Positions 1 through 10,387 of a stretch of 64,000 nt of DNA are shown piece after piece; within the stretch, counting starts at the first letter, position 1, and each line of letters starts with the position of its first letter. The notes beneath the pieces were generated by a model. That model searched no databases, was not told where the DNA came from, and saw only the letters and a list, made by a program, of their open reading frames with translations. Origin of the DNA: Clostridiales bacterium (GTDB lineage Bacteria > Bacillota > Clostridia > Oscillospirales > Acutalibacteraceae); NCBI GenBank assembly GCA_024690965.1, contig JAILOG010000011.1, positions 1 through 64,000 on the forward strand, given 5' to 3'. The translations under genes were made by a program, and so were the position numbers.

Positions 1-67
1 AAGGTATCGTATATAATATAAAAATTGAAATTTAGCACTTTATTTTTAAAAACTACGTATATAGATG

Positions 68-96
68 TTGAAATTTTTATTCTTTTATGATAAAAT
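68..96 (+). promoter_or_regulatory. Promoter of dnaA
   Basis: TTGAAA at 68-73 and TAAAAT at 91-96 are separated by exactly 17 bases, with TGA just before the -10 (extended -10). This is a good vegetative sigma-A promoter about 50 bases upstream of the dnaA start. No DnaA box-like repeat is visible in the 148 bases before dnaA, so autoregulation through this leader is not evident. Confidence 0.7.
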
Positions 97-148
97 TAAC
101 CTTAGTTATCTTTGTAAGTAGATTATTTAATAAGGAGGTATTTTTTAT

Positions 149-1483
149 ATGGATTCTTTTGCCGAAACATGGCCGTTGATATGTGATTACTGTAAAAGCA
201 AATTGGTTGAAGTTGCTTATGAAACGTGGATAAAGCGTGTTGCGCCATACAAGATAGATGTATACGACAAAACGGCTTATTTTATAGCTCCAAACCAGTT
301 TCACCGCGATATTTTGGAGAGATCTTATTCGGAAGTTTTAACCGATGCCGTAAGAAATTTATTCGGAGAAGGCTTTAAAATTCATTTTTATATACCCGAT
401 GAAATAGAAAAAGAAACAAAGACCGTTCCCGAAAACACGACCTCTGATTACAAACAGAATATTTATGAAGAATTCACTTTTGAAAACTATATAGTAGGAC
501 CCTCCAATAAATTTGCCCACGCGGCTTCCATGGCAGTAGCCCAAAACCCCGCGGGCGCGTATAATCCGCTGTTCATTTACGGAAGCTCAGGCTTGGGAAA
601 AACACATCTTATGTACGCAATAGGAAACGAGATAAAAAAGAACAACCCAAATATGCGCGTTACATATGTAAAGGGAGAAGTGTTCGCGAACGAGCTTATT
701 GAGTCTTTGTGGAAAAACAAAATGCCCGAATTCAGACAAAGATACAGAGAAAGCGATGTTTTACTTGTTGACGACGTTCATTTTATCGCGGGTAAGGATT
801 CTACACAGGAAGAATTTTTCCACACTTTCAATACTCTTTATGAATCGGACAAGCAGATCGTGCTTACATCCGACAGACCGCCGAGAGAAATTAAAACGCT
901 TGAAGAAAGAATAAGAAACCGTTTTGAAAGCGGACTTTTAGCTGACGTTCAGGCACCTAATATAGAAACAAGAATAGCAATCATTAAAAACAAAGCACAG
1001 TCTATCGGTCTTGAAATATCAGACGATATGTGCGAATATATCGCAAACAAGCTTAAAACAAACATAAGACAGCTTGAGGGCGCAGTTAAAAAAATAGGCG
1101 CCAAGTGCGTTTTGTCGGGTGAAAGAATGTCTATAAACCTTGCAAACGAGGCAATAAGAGATGTAATAACAGACCCTGATATGCCAAAACCGCAAACTGT
1201 TGAAAGAATAATAGATGAGGTTGTAAGAAACTACGGTTTTACGGCAGAGGATATTCGCTCAATAAACAACAAAAAAGCGGACCTTTCTCACGCAAGGCAA
1301 ATTGCCATTTATCTTGTAAGAGAAATAACACATCTTTCCGTATCTAAAATAGGTGAAGAGTTCGGCGGAAGAAATTATTCTACGATCATATACAGTATAA
1401 AACAAATAGAAAAGGAAATGAACACAAATTCCAATTTAAAAGTAATGATCGAAGAAATGATCAAAAATATTAAAGGCTCTTAA
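149..1483 (+). CDS. dnaA: Chromosomal replication initiator protein DnaA
   Basis: This is the AAA+ initiator that binds and melts oriC. The 444 residues are the usual family length. Domain I lies at about 1-80, a short domain II linker follows, and the AAA+ core has Walker A GSSGLGKT (145-152) and Walker B LLVDDVHF (205-212). Domain IV lies at the C-terminus. AAGGAGG about 10 bases upstream supports this start. The domain IV signature, normally GGRDH(S/T)T, reads GGRNYST (406-412). The Asp and His known from E. coli DnaA to contact bases are therefore Asn409 and Tyr410. The basic loop before it (SINNKKADLSHARQ) also differs from the usual KKR type. The adjacent origin lacks standard boxes, which fits a shifted specificity. 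Confidence 0.98.
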   Translation: MDSFAETWPLICDYCKSKLVEVAYETWIKRVAPYKIDVYDKTAYFIAPNQFHRDILERSYSEVLTDAVRNLFGEGFKIHFYIPDEIEKETKTVPENTTSDYKQNIYEEFTFENYIVGPSNKFAHAASMAVAQNPAGAYNPLFIYGSSGLGKTHLMYAIGNEIKKNNPNMRVTYVKGEVFANELIESLWKNKMPEFRQRYRESDVLLVDDVHFIAGKDSTQEEFFHTFNTLYESDKQIVLTSDRPPREIKTLEERIRNRFESGLLADVQAPNIETRIAIIKNKAQSIGLEISDDMCEYIANKLKTNIRQLEGAVKKIGAKCVLSGERMSINLANEAIRDVITDPDMPKPQTVERIIDEVVRNYGFTAEDIRSINNKKADLSHARQIAIYLVREITHLSVSKIGEEFGGRNYSTIIYSIKQIEKEMNTNSNLKVMIEEMIKNIKGS

Positions 1484-1735
1484 ACTACTAACATATCTTT
1501 CAATAATGTTTAACAATATTTAACATATTTCAACATTAAACAATTATACAATGTTGATATCTTTAAACTTTCAACAATAGATCAATAATCAGGAATTTTT
1601 CCTTTTTTTGATATTTACAAAACTTTTTAAGGTTATCAATACTTTTAACATACCCTACTACTACTACTAAAATATATATTATTTTATTTTTTTACAATTA
1701 TAAAATTTTTATTCACCGAAAGGAATAGTCGGATC
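1484..1735 (+). other. oriC: Replication origin oriC (dnaA-dnaN intergenic)
   Basis: No TTATNCACA box is present. Nine-base elements of consensus nTwTyAACA recur instead: 1497 (CTTTCAATA, weak), 1507, 1517 and 1527 (four direct repeats at 10-base spacing), 1551-1560 inverted, 1568, 1633 (TTATCAATA, weak) and 1642. They lead into ACC and then five CTA trios at 1655-1669, followed by an AT-only stretch from 1670. This order (two boxes, C-rich spacer, DnaA-trios, AT-rich DUE) matches the Bacillus basal unwinding system. The origin assignment rests on location and trios. The box assignment is inference. Confidence 0.8.
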
Positions 1736-2833
1736 ATGAAATTTACTTGTGACAGAAAATTATTTTTTGAAAAGCTGAACAATATCCAAAGAACAGTATC
1801 GTCAAAATCTGTTCTTCCGGTTTTAGAGGGTATCCTTCTTAAGGCATATAACGGGAAATTATCACTGTGTTCTTATGATCTTGAAATAGGAACAACATCC
1901 GATATGGAGGCAAATATAATATCCGAAGGTGAAGTTGTTTTAAAAGCAAAGCTTTTGGTAGATGTTATAAACAAGCTCCCTAATGACAATGTTTATGTAT
2001 CAACAGACGATAAGCTTGTTACCGAGATCAAGTGCGGAAACGTTAAATATCAGCTTACCGGTATTTCTTCGGTAGAATTTCCCGATCTTCCTACTTATCA
2101 GGAAAAGAATAAGATCGTTATGAAGGCGTCTTTGCTTCAGGATATGATCAAAAAGGTACGTTACGCAATATCTGATAACATTCAAAAACCTGTTTACACA
2201 GGCGCTTTGTTCGATATAAGCGAAAAAACACTTAGCCTTGTTGCGGTAGACGGCTTCAGAATGGCAATAAGAAAAGAGTATGTAAATGTAAACGAAGATA
2301 TGAAATTTATAGTTCCCGGAAAAACTTTGTCCGAGGTTCTTAAATTCAGTGTTAATGATGACGATAACATAGAGATAATTGTGGGACAAAGACACGTAAC
2401 ATTCTTGATTAACGGATATTATCTTGTTTCAAGATTGCTCGACGGCGTTTTTATAGATTACAATTCTTCGATCCCCGATACGGCTTCAACGTCTTTTGTT
2501 GTAAATAAAAACACATTTACAGAGTGTATTGAGCGTATGGCTTTGCTTAATTTTGATAAGCTTGTAAGCCCTGTTACGTGTGTTATAAATAATGACGGAA
2601 TCAATTTTTCATCTATTACATCCGTTGGCAGCGCAGATGAATCTCTTGATATAATGGTAAGCGGTGAGCCGTTGACAATAGGCTTTAACAACAGATATTT
2701 GCTTGACGCTTTAAGAAACTGCGATACCGATAAAATTAAAATGGATTTTAACGGAGCAAGAAAGCCTCTTAAAATTATGCCTCTTGACGGAGATTCTTTC
2801 CTTTTCATAGTTCTTCCGATGAGACTGTCATAA
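1736..2833 (+). CDS. dnaN: DNA polymerase III beta sliding clamp
   Basis: The ring-shaped processivity clamp tethers Pol III to DNA and is a docking platform for replication and repair proteins. The 365 residues match the usual three-domain clamp (about 366). The sequence starts MKFTCDRKLFFEKL and ends with the typical FIVLPMRLS, near the family's conserved M-P-[MV]-R-[LV] terminus that forms the binding cleft. Its place directly after dnaA and oriC is the classic order. AAAGGAAT upstream supports the start. The next gene begins 15 bases downstream, so dnaN probably heads the operon that continues to gyrA. Confidence 0.97.
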   Translation: MKFTCDRKLFFEKLNNIQRTVSSKSVLPVLEGILLKAYNGKLSLCSYDLEIGTTSDMEANIISEGEVVLKAKLLVDVINKLPNDNVYVSTDDKLVTEIKCGNVKYQLTGISSVEFPDLPTYQEKNKIVMKASLLQDMIKKVRYAISDNIQKPVYTGALFDISEKTLSLVAVDGFRMAIRKEYVNVNEDMKFIVPGKTLSEVLKFSVNDDDNIEIIVGQRHVTFLINGYYLVSRLLDGVFIDYNSSIPDTASTSFVVNKNTFTECIERMALLNFDKLVSPVTCVINNDGINFSSITSVGSADESLDIMVSGEPLTIGFNNRYLLDALRNCDTDKIKMDFNGARKPLKIMPLDGDSFLFIVLPMRLS

Positions 2834-2847
2834 AGGAATGTTGAATT

Positions 2848-3060
2848 ATGAGCGAAATTATAATAAGAATAACAGACGATTTTATAAGACTTGACACGCT
2901 TTTAAAGCTTGCCGGAATAACCGAAACAGGCGGACAGGCTAAGTTTATAATTCAAAACGGAGAAGTAAAGCTAAACGGTGAAGTCTGCAAAATGAGAGGA
3001 AAAAAGGTATATCCGGGAGATTTTGCCGAATACGGATCACAAACAGTAAAAGCCGAATAA
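2848..3060 (+). CDS. yaaA: S4-domain RNA-binding protein YaaA/RlbA
   Basis: This 70-residue protein is a single S4 RNA-binding domain (TLLKLAGITETGGQAKFIIQNGEVKLNGEVCKMRGKK). It is the small protein that sits between dnaN and recF in most Firmicutes, called YaaA or RlbA in B. subtilis and linked there to ribosome assembly. Its ribosome binding site AAAGGAATG overlaps the dnaN stop, so the two are probably translationally coupled. The function here is taken from family and synteny. Confidence 0.92.
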   Translation: MSEIIIRITDDFIRLDTLLKLAGITETGGQAKFIIQNGEVKLNGEVCKMRGKKVYPGDFAEYGSQTVKAE

Positions 3061-3077
3061 TAGGAGTTATATATAAT

Positions 3078-4190
3078 ATGAACATCACCAGGCTTCAGTT
3101 TGAAGGTTACAGAAACTTAAAAGATAATTTTATATTGCCTGATGATGGTATAAACATTATTTACGGCGACAATGCCCAAGGAAAAACCAATTTACTTGAG
3201 GCTTTGTGGCTTTTTTGCGGAAGCAGGTCTTTCAGAGGCGCCAAAGATAATGAATTGATTGGCTTTGACCGGAATTATATGAAGCTTTCACTTAATTTTA
3301 AATCCGCGCAAAGAGAACAAACAGCGGAAATTACCGTTTATGAAGGAAAGAAGCTTGTAACGCTCAACGGTATAGAAAAAAGCAGCGCGTCTCAGCTTTC
3401 GGGAAGTATATGCTCGGTTATTTTTTCTCCCGATCATTTAGCTCTTGTTAAAAACGGACCCGCAGAAAGGCGAAAATTTATAGATAACGCGATATCTCAA
3501 ATAAAACCGCGTTATTCAGATATGCTTAACAAGTATAATCAGACTCTTAACCAGCGAAACGCTCTGCTTAAAGAAATTCCTTACAAGAAAGAATTATACG
3601 ACACGCTTTATATTTGGGACGAGCATCTCGCAAAGCTGGGCGGAGCAATAACAGAACAAAGACTGAAATATTTTAAACTGATATGTGAAAAAGCCGATAA
3701 ATATCATAACGGACTTTCATCGGATAACGATAAGCTTGAAATGAAATATGCGTTTTCTTATGACTGCGAAGATGATTTATCAAGTGGGGAAATATCGAAA
3801 GCGTTTTTATCCGCGCTTAAGAAAAACAGGGAAGAAGATCTGCAAAATAAGTCTACATCCTGCGGTATCCACAGAGATGATCTTGATATATTCATAAACG
3901 GCTCGCGCGCGCGAGCTTATGCTTCTCAAGGACAGCAGAGAAGCGTTGTGCTTTCTTTAAAGCTTGCGGAAGCGGAAATAATCAAAGATTATGTTGGGGA
4001 AGAACCGATAATTTTACTCGATGATGTTTTAAGCGAGCTTGATATAAACAGGCAAAAATATATTATGAACAATATTCACGGCAGACAGGTATTTATTACA
4101 TGTTGTGACGTTTCAAGCGTAGGAAAGCTTGCAAAGGGCAAGGTTTTTAATGTTAAAAACGGCGTAGTGAAAAAACAGATTAAGCAGTGA
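3078..4190 (+). CDS. recF: DNA replication and repair protein RecF
   Basis: RecF is an SMC-like ATPase that loads RecA at single-strand gaps and stalled forks. At 370 residues it has the normal length. Walker A GDNAQGKT lies at residues 30-37, an ABC-type signature region (ASQGQQRSVVLSLKLAE) lies near 295, and Walker B IILLDDVLSELD near 330. It is 17 bases after yaaA and 4 bases before the remB-like gene, in the standard origin operon order. Confidence 0.97.
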   Translation: MNITRLQFEGYRNLKDNFILPDDGINIIYGDNAQGKTNLLEALWLFCGSRSFRGAKDNELIGFDRNYMKLSLNFKSAQREQTAEITVYEGKKLVTLNGIEKSSASQLSGSICSVIFSPDHLALVKNGPAERRKFIDNAISQIKPRYSDMLNKYNQTLNQRNALLKEIPYKKELYDTLYIWDEHLAKLGGAITEQRLKYFKLICEKADKYHNGLSSDNDKLEMKYAFSYDCEDDLSSGEISKAFLSALKKNREEDLQNKSTSCGIHRDDLDIFINGSRARAYASQGQQRSVVLSLKLAEAEIIKDYVGEEPIILLDDVLSELDINRQKYIMNNIHGRQVFITCCDVSSVGKLAKGKVFNVKNGVVKKQIKQ

Positions 4191-4194
4191 TATT

Positions 4195-4449
4195 ATGTAT
4201 TTGAACATTGGCGGAGATACGGTAATCAATTCTGAAAACATTGTGGGAATCTTTGATCTTGATAATTGTACGGTAACAAAAAAAGGCAGAGATTTTATAA
4301 ACAGCAACATAAAAAATATTGTTACGGTAAGCTTTGATGAGTTGCCTAAGTCATTTATAATTTACAATGACGAAAAAGGAGAGAGCTTATATATTTGTCA
4401 GTATCAAAGTTCTGTTCTTTTAAAAAGAATTAAGCAAAATTTAATATAA
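4195..4449 (+). CDS. remB: DUF370 protein RemB/YaaB-like
   Basis: This 84-residue DUF370 (RemA/RemB) family protein lies between recF and gyrB, exactly where B. subtilis has yaaB/remB. The family includes DNA-binding regulators of extracellular matrix genes in Bacillus. The family core MYLNIGGDTVINSENIVGIFD is present at the N-terminus. The start is 4 bases after the recF stop, which suggests coupled translation. Family and position are clear. A matrix-regulatory role in this organism is unproven. Confidence 0.88.
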   Translation: MYLNIGGDTVINSENIVGIFDLDNCTVTKKGRDFINSNIKNIVTVSFDELPKSFIIYNDEKGESLYICQYQSSVLLKRIKQNLI

Positions 4450-4473
4450 ATTTATCATTCGGAGATGTTAAGC

Positions 4474-4911
4474 TTGAGTAAGAAAAAATACGGTAAAAAA
4501 TGTCCTTATTGCGGAAAAAAAATATCTTTCCTGTATGCCGCAACTCATATGCACGACGGTGAATACAGCTGTGATCACTGCAAAAGATATTCAAATATCA
4601 AATATAACCCCGTAATATATCTTTTAATCGTTTTGGCGGCTGTGTGCGGACTTTATTTCGGAACGGTAGCTTTTAAGGAAAGCATAAAGGGAATAATACT
4701 GTCAATTATCCCGTTTTTGGCGGTATATATGACGTTTCCGTTGTTTTTCAAGCTTGTTCCGATAAAAATAAAGAAAACTTCGGAAAACAATAATGCATCC
4801 GGAGAAACAAAAAAGGAAAACGTTAAAAAATATATTCCCAAAACCGGAATCCCCGATTTTGAGAACAACGACGCTGAAGGCAGTACAAAATATATACCCA
4901 CTATAAAATAA
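4474..4911 (+). CDS. Zinc-ribbon membrane protein of unknown function
   Basis: I do not recognise this protein. After the start it has a two-CxxC zinc ribbon (KCPYCGKK, then CDHCKRY about 20 residues later), two predicted membrane segments (about residues 47-65 and 70-90) and a charged, probably cytosolic tail rich in Asn, Glu and Lys. I place the start at the TTG at 4474, because GGAG at 4461-4464 is 9 bases ahead of it. The in-frame ATG at 4465 would abut the GGAG with no spacer. It lies inside the recF-gyrB operon, where similar small zinc-ribbon proteins occur in related clostridia. Confidence 0.75.
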   Translation: MSKKKYGKKCPYCGKKISFLYAATHMHDGEYSCDHCKRYSNIKYNPVIYLLIVLAAVCGLYFGTVAFKESIKGIILSIIPFLAVYMTFPLFFKLVPIKIKKTSENNNASGETKKENVKKYIPKTGIPDFENNDAEGSTKYIPTIK

Positions 4912-6900
<1,989 letters not shown>

Positions 6901-6922
6901 TAATTGAGGTGAATTAATAAAG

Positions 6923-9406
6923 ATGGAAATTATAAAGCCGCAGGGCGAAAAGATAATAGGTGTAGAAATAAAAGACGAAATGGAAAAGTCTTTCCTTGAT
7001 TATTCTATGTCCGTAATTGTGGCAAGAGCATTGCCCGATGTAAGAGACGGCTTAAAGCCCGTTCACAGAAGAATTATTTATAATTATTACGAGAATAATC
7101 TCACACCCGATAAGCCTTACAAAAAATGCGCCGCGACAGTCGGCGACGTTTTGGGTAGATATCATCCTCACGGAGACGCTTCCGTTTATGACGCGCTGGT
7201 AAGACTTGCCCAGGACTTTTCCATGAGATATATGCTTGTTGACGGACACGGAAACTTCGGTTCGGTGGACGGCGACCCGCCTGCCGCTTACCGTTATACC
7301 GAGTCTAAAATGAGCAAATTCGCGATGCAGATGCTTGCGGATATAGAAAAAGAAACTGTGGATTTTGTACCAAACTATGACGATACCACAAAAGAGCCTG
7401 TTGTTTTGCCGTCGAGATTTCCAAATCTCCTCGTTAACGGTTCAACGGGTATCGCGGTAGGTATGGCGACAAACATTCCACCGCACAATATGGGCGAGAC
7501 GATAGACGCCATATGCTGCCTTATAGACAATCCGGAAGCAACATTAGAAGAGCTTATGGAGCATATAAAAGGACCCGATTTCCCGACAGCGGGAATTATT
7601 ATGGGTAAGGCAGGAATAAGAGCCGCGTACGCGACCGGCAGAGGAAAAATAACGGTTCGCTCACGTGCGGAAATAGTTGAAGGCAAAAACGGAAAATTTA
7701 AGATAATTGTAACAGAGCTGCCTTATCAGGTAAACAAAGCAAGACTTGTAGAATCTATCGCGGACCTTGTAAAGGACAAGAGAATAGACGGTATAACCAA
7801 CATTGAGGACCACTCAAGCAAAGAGGGTATGCACATTGAAATTGATTTGCGTAAAGACGCTTCTCCGCAGATAGTTCTCAACAAGCTTTATACAATGAGC
7901 CAGCTTCAGATATCCTACGGTATAATTATGCTTGCGATAGTAGACGGTGAGCCAAAGATACTTTCACTAAGAGATATGCTCACTAATTATATTGACTTCC
8001 AGGTTGATGTAATAAAGCGCAGAACTGCGTTTGATTTAAGAAAAGCCGAAGAGAGAAACCATATTTTAGAGGGCTTGAAAATCGCGATAGACTATATTGA
8101 TGAGGTAATCGCGATAATAAGAAGCTCAAAAGATCTTACAGAAGCAAAAACAAGACTGTGCGACCGCTTTGAGCTTGACGATATTCAAGCGCAGGCAATT
8201 GTTCAGATGCGTTTGGGACAGCTCACAAATTTGGAGCGCAATAAAATAGAAAACGAAATTGCTGAACTGCTCGAAAAGATAAAAGAGTATAAAGAGATAC
8301 TCGCAAGCCATCAACTGCAGCTCGGCATAGTAAAAGATGAAATAATAGCCATAAGAAACAAATTCGGCGACGCAAGAAGAACAGAGATATGCAGTGTAAG
8401 CGGCGAGGTTGACATTGAGGAGCTTATCCCGAGAGAAGACTGCGTGCTTACAATGACCGAATTCGGATATATCAAGCGTTTGCCTGTTGATACATACCGT
8501 CTGCAGCGCCGCGGAGGAAAGGGTATAAGCGGTATGACAAGGCGTGAAGAGGACATACCCAAGGATATGTTCATAATAAACAGCCACGATTATGTCCTGT
8601 TCTTCACCGACAAAGGCAGAGTATACCGCCTTAAATGCTACGAAGTGCCGGAGGCAAGCAGAACGGCAAAGGGTATGAACATAGCGAATTTGTTGCCTAT
8701 CGCGACTGATGAAAAGGTATCTTCAATGATAAAGGTACACGAATTTGATGAGAACAAATATCTCATACTCGTTACGAAAAACGGCATAATTAAGCGTATT
8801 TCGCTTAACGCTTACAACACAGCGCGCAGAGGCGGACTTATAGCTTTAGAACTCAACGAAGGCGATGAGCTTTGCCGTGTTGAAATGACCGACGGCAACG
8901 ATGAAATATTGGTTGCCACACGTCTCGGTAAGTCGATTAGATTCAACGAGAATGATGTGCGCCCCACAGGCAGACAGTCACGCGGTGTAAAATGTATGAA
9001 GCTGAGAGACGACGACACCATAGTGGGTATGTGCGTTCTCAACGATGAAGATTCTTATGTGCTTACGGTAAGCGAAAAGGGCTACGGCAGACTCAGCGCA
9101 ATAGATGACTACCGTCTGCAATCGAGAAGCGGTATGGGAACCATAAACTACCACGTTGACAAATACGGTGAGGTAGCCGCAGTAACGCTTGTTAAAAAGA
9201 CAGACGATGTTATACTTATGTCCTCTGACGGCATAGTTATAAGAATTGCCGCCGAAGCGATAAGAATATGCGCGAGACCTTCAAAGGGCGTAACGCTTAT
9301 AAGAGTTGGTGATGACGCAAAGGTGGTAACGGTAGAAAAAACCGAACACGAGGACGAAGAAGAGCAACCCGAAAGCGAAACACCGCAAGAGCCTGCGGAG
9401 GAATAA
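6923..9406 (+). CDS. gyrA: DNA gyrase subunit A
   Basis: This is the DNA-cleaving subunit of gyrase, 827 residues. The catalytic Tyr125 is in the RYTE motif, and the GyrA box QRRGGKG that marks gyrase rather than topoisomerase IV is present near residue 530. The C-terminal beta-pinwheel is followed by an acidic tail. In the QRDR the sequence is [11 protein letters not shown]. Residue 86, at the position of E. coli Ser83, is Ala, while Asp90 (E. coli Asp87) is kept. GAGGTG lies 10 bases before the ATG. A strong hairpin at 9430 ends the operon. Confidence 0.98.
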   Translation: MEIIKPQGEKIIGVEIKDEMEKSFLDYSMSVIVARALPDVRDGLKPVHRRIIYNYYENNLTPDKPYKKCAATVGDVLGRYHPHGDASVYDALVRLAQDFSMRYMLVDGHGNFGSVDGDPPAAYRYTESKMSKFAMQMLADIEKETVDFVPNYDDTTKEPVVLPSRFPNLLVNGSTGIAVGMATNIPPHNMGETIDAICCLIDNPEATLEELMEHIKGPDFPTAGIIMGKAGIRAAYATGRGKITVRSRAEIVEGKNGKFKIIVTELPYQVNKARLVESIADLVKDKRIDGITNIEDHSSKEGMHIEIDLRKDASPQIVLNKLYTMSQLQISYGIIMLAIVDGEPKILSLRDMLTNYIDFQVDVIKRRTAFDLRKAEERNHILEGLKIAIDYIDEVIAIIRSSKDLTEAKTRLCDRFELDDIQAQAIVQMRLGQLTNLERNKIENEIAELLEKIKEYKEILASHQLQLGIVKDEIIAIRNKFGDARRTEICSVSGEVDIEELIPREDCVLTMTEFGYIKRLPVDTYRLQRRGGKGISGMTRREEDIPKDMFIINSHDYVLFFTDKGRVYRLKCYEVPEASRTAKGMNIANLLPIATDEKVSSMIKVHEFDENKYLILVTKNGIIKRISLNAYNTARRGGLIALELNEGDELCRVEMTDGNDEILVATRLGKSIRFNENDVRPTGRQSRGVKCMKLRDDDTIVGMCVLNDEDSYVLTVSEKGYGRLSAIDDYRLQSRSGMGTINYHVDKYGEVAAVTLVKKTDDVILMSSDGIVIRIAAEAIRICARPSKGVTLIRVGDDAKVVTVEKTEHEDEEEQPESETPQEPAEE

Positions 9407-9429
9407 TAAAACTTAATAGCTTAATAAAA

Positions 9430-9466
9430 TTGCCCGATACAGAGAATTATCCGCTGTATCGGGCAA
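9430..9466. terminator. Bidirectional terminator between gyrA and the XRE gene
   Basis: A perfect 13-bp stem TTGCCCGATACAG / CTGTATCGGGCAA encloses an 11-base loop, with A/T-rich flanks on both sides. It sits between two convergent genes and can serve both. Confidence 0.85.
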
Positions 9467-9488
9467 ATTGTTATATTAAATTAACTTC

Positions 9489-9806
9489 TTATTTTTTCTT
9501 ACCGTTTATCTGTTTCATTAAGCTTAGTATAAGTGCCAAGTTATCGGGTGACAGTTTCATGCCTTCTTTAATAAATTTACGCATGGCTTTGGGGTTTTGG
9601 TTGCCCTCATCGAAAAATTCAAGCGGTGTCACCCCGAGATACTCACAAATAGAGAAAAACGCCTGCATAGAAGGCAGAGCCTTTTTGTTTTCTATGTTGT
9701 TTATGTAGTTGTTTGCCACCCCCAAAGACAGCGACATATCTCTTGCCGAAACTCCCTTTTGTGTTCTCAGCTTCGCGATTCTTTCGGATATAAAACTTTC
9801 ATACAT
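9489..9806 (-). CDS. XRE-family HTH transcriptional regulator
   Basis: This is a small DNA-binding regulator of about 105 residues. The N-terminal Cro/C1-type HTH (ERIAKLRTQKGVSARDMSLSLGVANNYINNIENKKALPSMQAFFSICEYLGVTP, given by its features: helix 2 VSARDMSLSL, recognition helix ANNYINNIE) is followed by a short helical tail. The start at 9806 is chosen because GGGGAG lies about 11 bases upstream. A farther ATG at 9824 lies inside that Shine-Dalgarno. It is a single gene with convergent gyrA. Two AT palindromes upstream could be its operators. The target genes are unknown. Confidence 0.88.
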   Translation of the reverse strand: MYESFISERIAKLRTQKGVSARDMSLSLGVANNYINNIENKKALPSMQAFFSICEYLGVTPLEFFDEGNQNPKAMRKFIKEGMKLSPDNLALILSLMKQINGKKK

Positions 9807-10123
9807 TTTATGCACACTCCCCATATAGTTTAAATATAATAAAAACCAAATTTTAATATATTAAAAAAGTATATTCAGTTATAATACAGAGTTTAATATA
9901 TTATATATTAAAAAATACAACATTTCAACTATTATATTGTTTTTTAAATAAAACTGTGGGGCAAAGCTGTACCCCACCTCATCCGTCAAGACCTAAAAAT
10001 AATATTTCCCTACAAAGCCCGAGAATAACACAATACCCCTGCCGAGAACGAAGGTTAGGTATAAATTTATTAATTATTATTATTTTTCATTTGATTCGCA
10101 TATTAATTTATGAGGTGAAGCTT
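9807..10123. other. Intergenic region between XRE gene and yqfC
   Basis: This 317-base region has no gene I can support. It holds the two AT palindromes (9851-9912) and a GTGGGG/CCCCAC hairpin at 9956-9977 with a 10-base loop. From 10060 a very AT-rich run leads to the yqfC ribosome binding site GAGGTG at 10112-10117. A clear sigma-E-type promoter for yqfC could not be picked out. Confidence 0.6.
9851..9912. repeat. Pair of AT palindromes, candidate operators
   Basis: TTTTAATATATTAAAA at 9851-9866 is a perfect 16-base palindrome. A 21-base palindrome at 9892-9912 has the same half-site (TTTAATATAT, one central T, ATATATTAAA). They start 41 bases apart, about four helical turns, in the stretch upstream of the XRE gene. 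The shared half-site suggests a dimeric regulator, but AT-rich sequence makes chance palindromes likelier. Confidence 0.4.
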
Positions 10124-10375
10124 GTGAAAGTAAAGGCTCATAAGGGCAATTGCCCCGCAAAAAAACGCAGATATCCCTCAATAGACCTTTGCGGCAATTC
10201 TCAGATAAGCATAGAGGGCTCGGAAAATATACTTGAATACACATCCGCTGTTGTCAGGATATCCACACAGGGTATGATAGTAAGCATTTTTGGAATGGGG
10301 CTGTGCCTTTCCTATATGTCTGAAACAGTTGTTACAATCAAAGGCACAATAGCAAGAATAGAGTTTTTAAATTAG
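10124..10375 (+). CDS. yqfC: Sporulation protein YqfC
   Basis: This 83-residue member of the YqfC/YabP family is expressed under sigma-E in the mother cell in Bacillus. The family pattern is a short basic N-terminus and then beta-rich sequence (SQISIEGSENILEYTSAVVRIST, SETVVTIKGTIARIEFLN). The GTG start at 10124 has GAGGTG 6 bases upstream, and an open frame extending further 5' is not needed. It is 12 bases ahead of yqfD, the conserved partner. Presence of this pair implies descent from, and probably capacity for, endospore formation. Confidence 0.87.
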   Translation: MKVKAHKGNCPAKKRRYPSIDLCGNSQISIEGSENILEYTSAVVRISTQGMIVSIFGMGLCLSYMSETVVTIKGTIARIEFLN

Positions 10376-10387
10376 GGGTTGTAAGCG

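Noticed and set aside
9430-9708. 92-codon plus-strand frame opposite the XRE gene
   Set aside because: Starts inside a terminator stem and is antisense to a convincing HTH gene.
10040-10110. Possible sigma-E promoter for yqfC
   Set aside because: CATATTAAT resembles a sigma-E -10, but no matching -35 at the right distance. AT-rich sequence makes this unconvincing.
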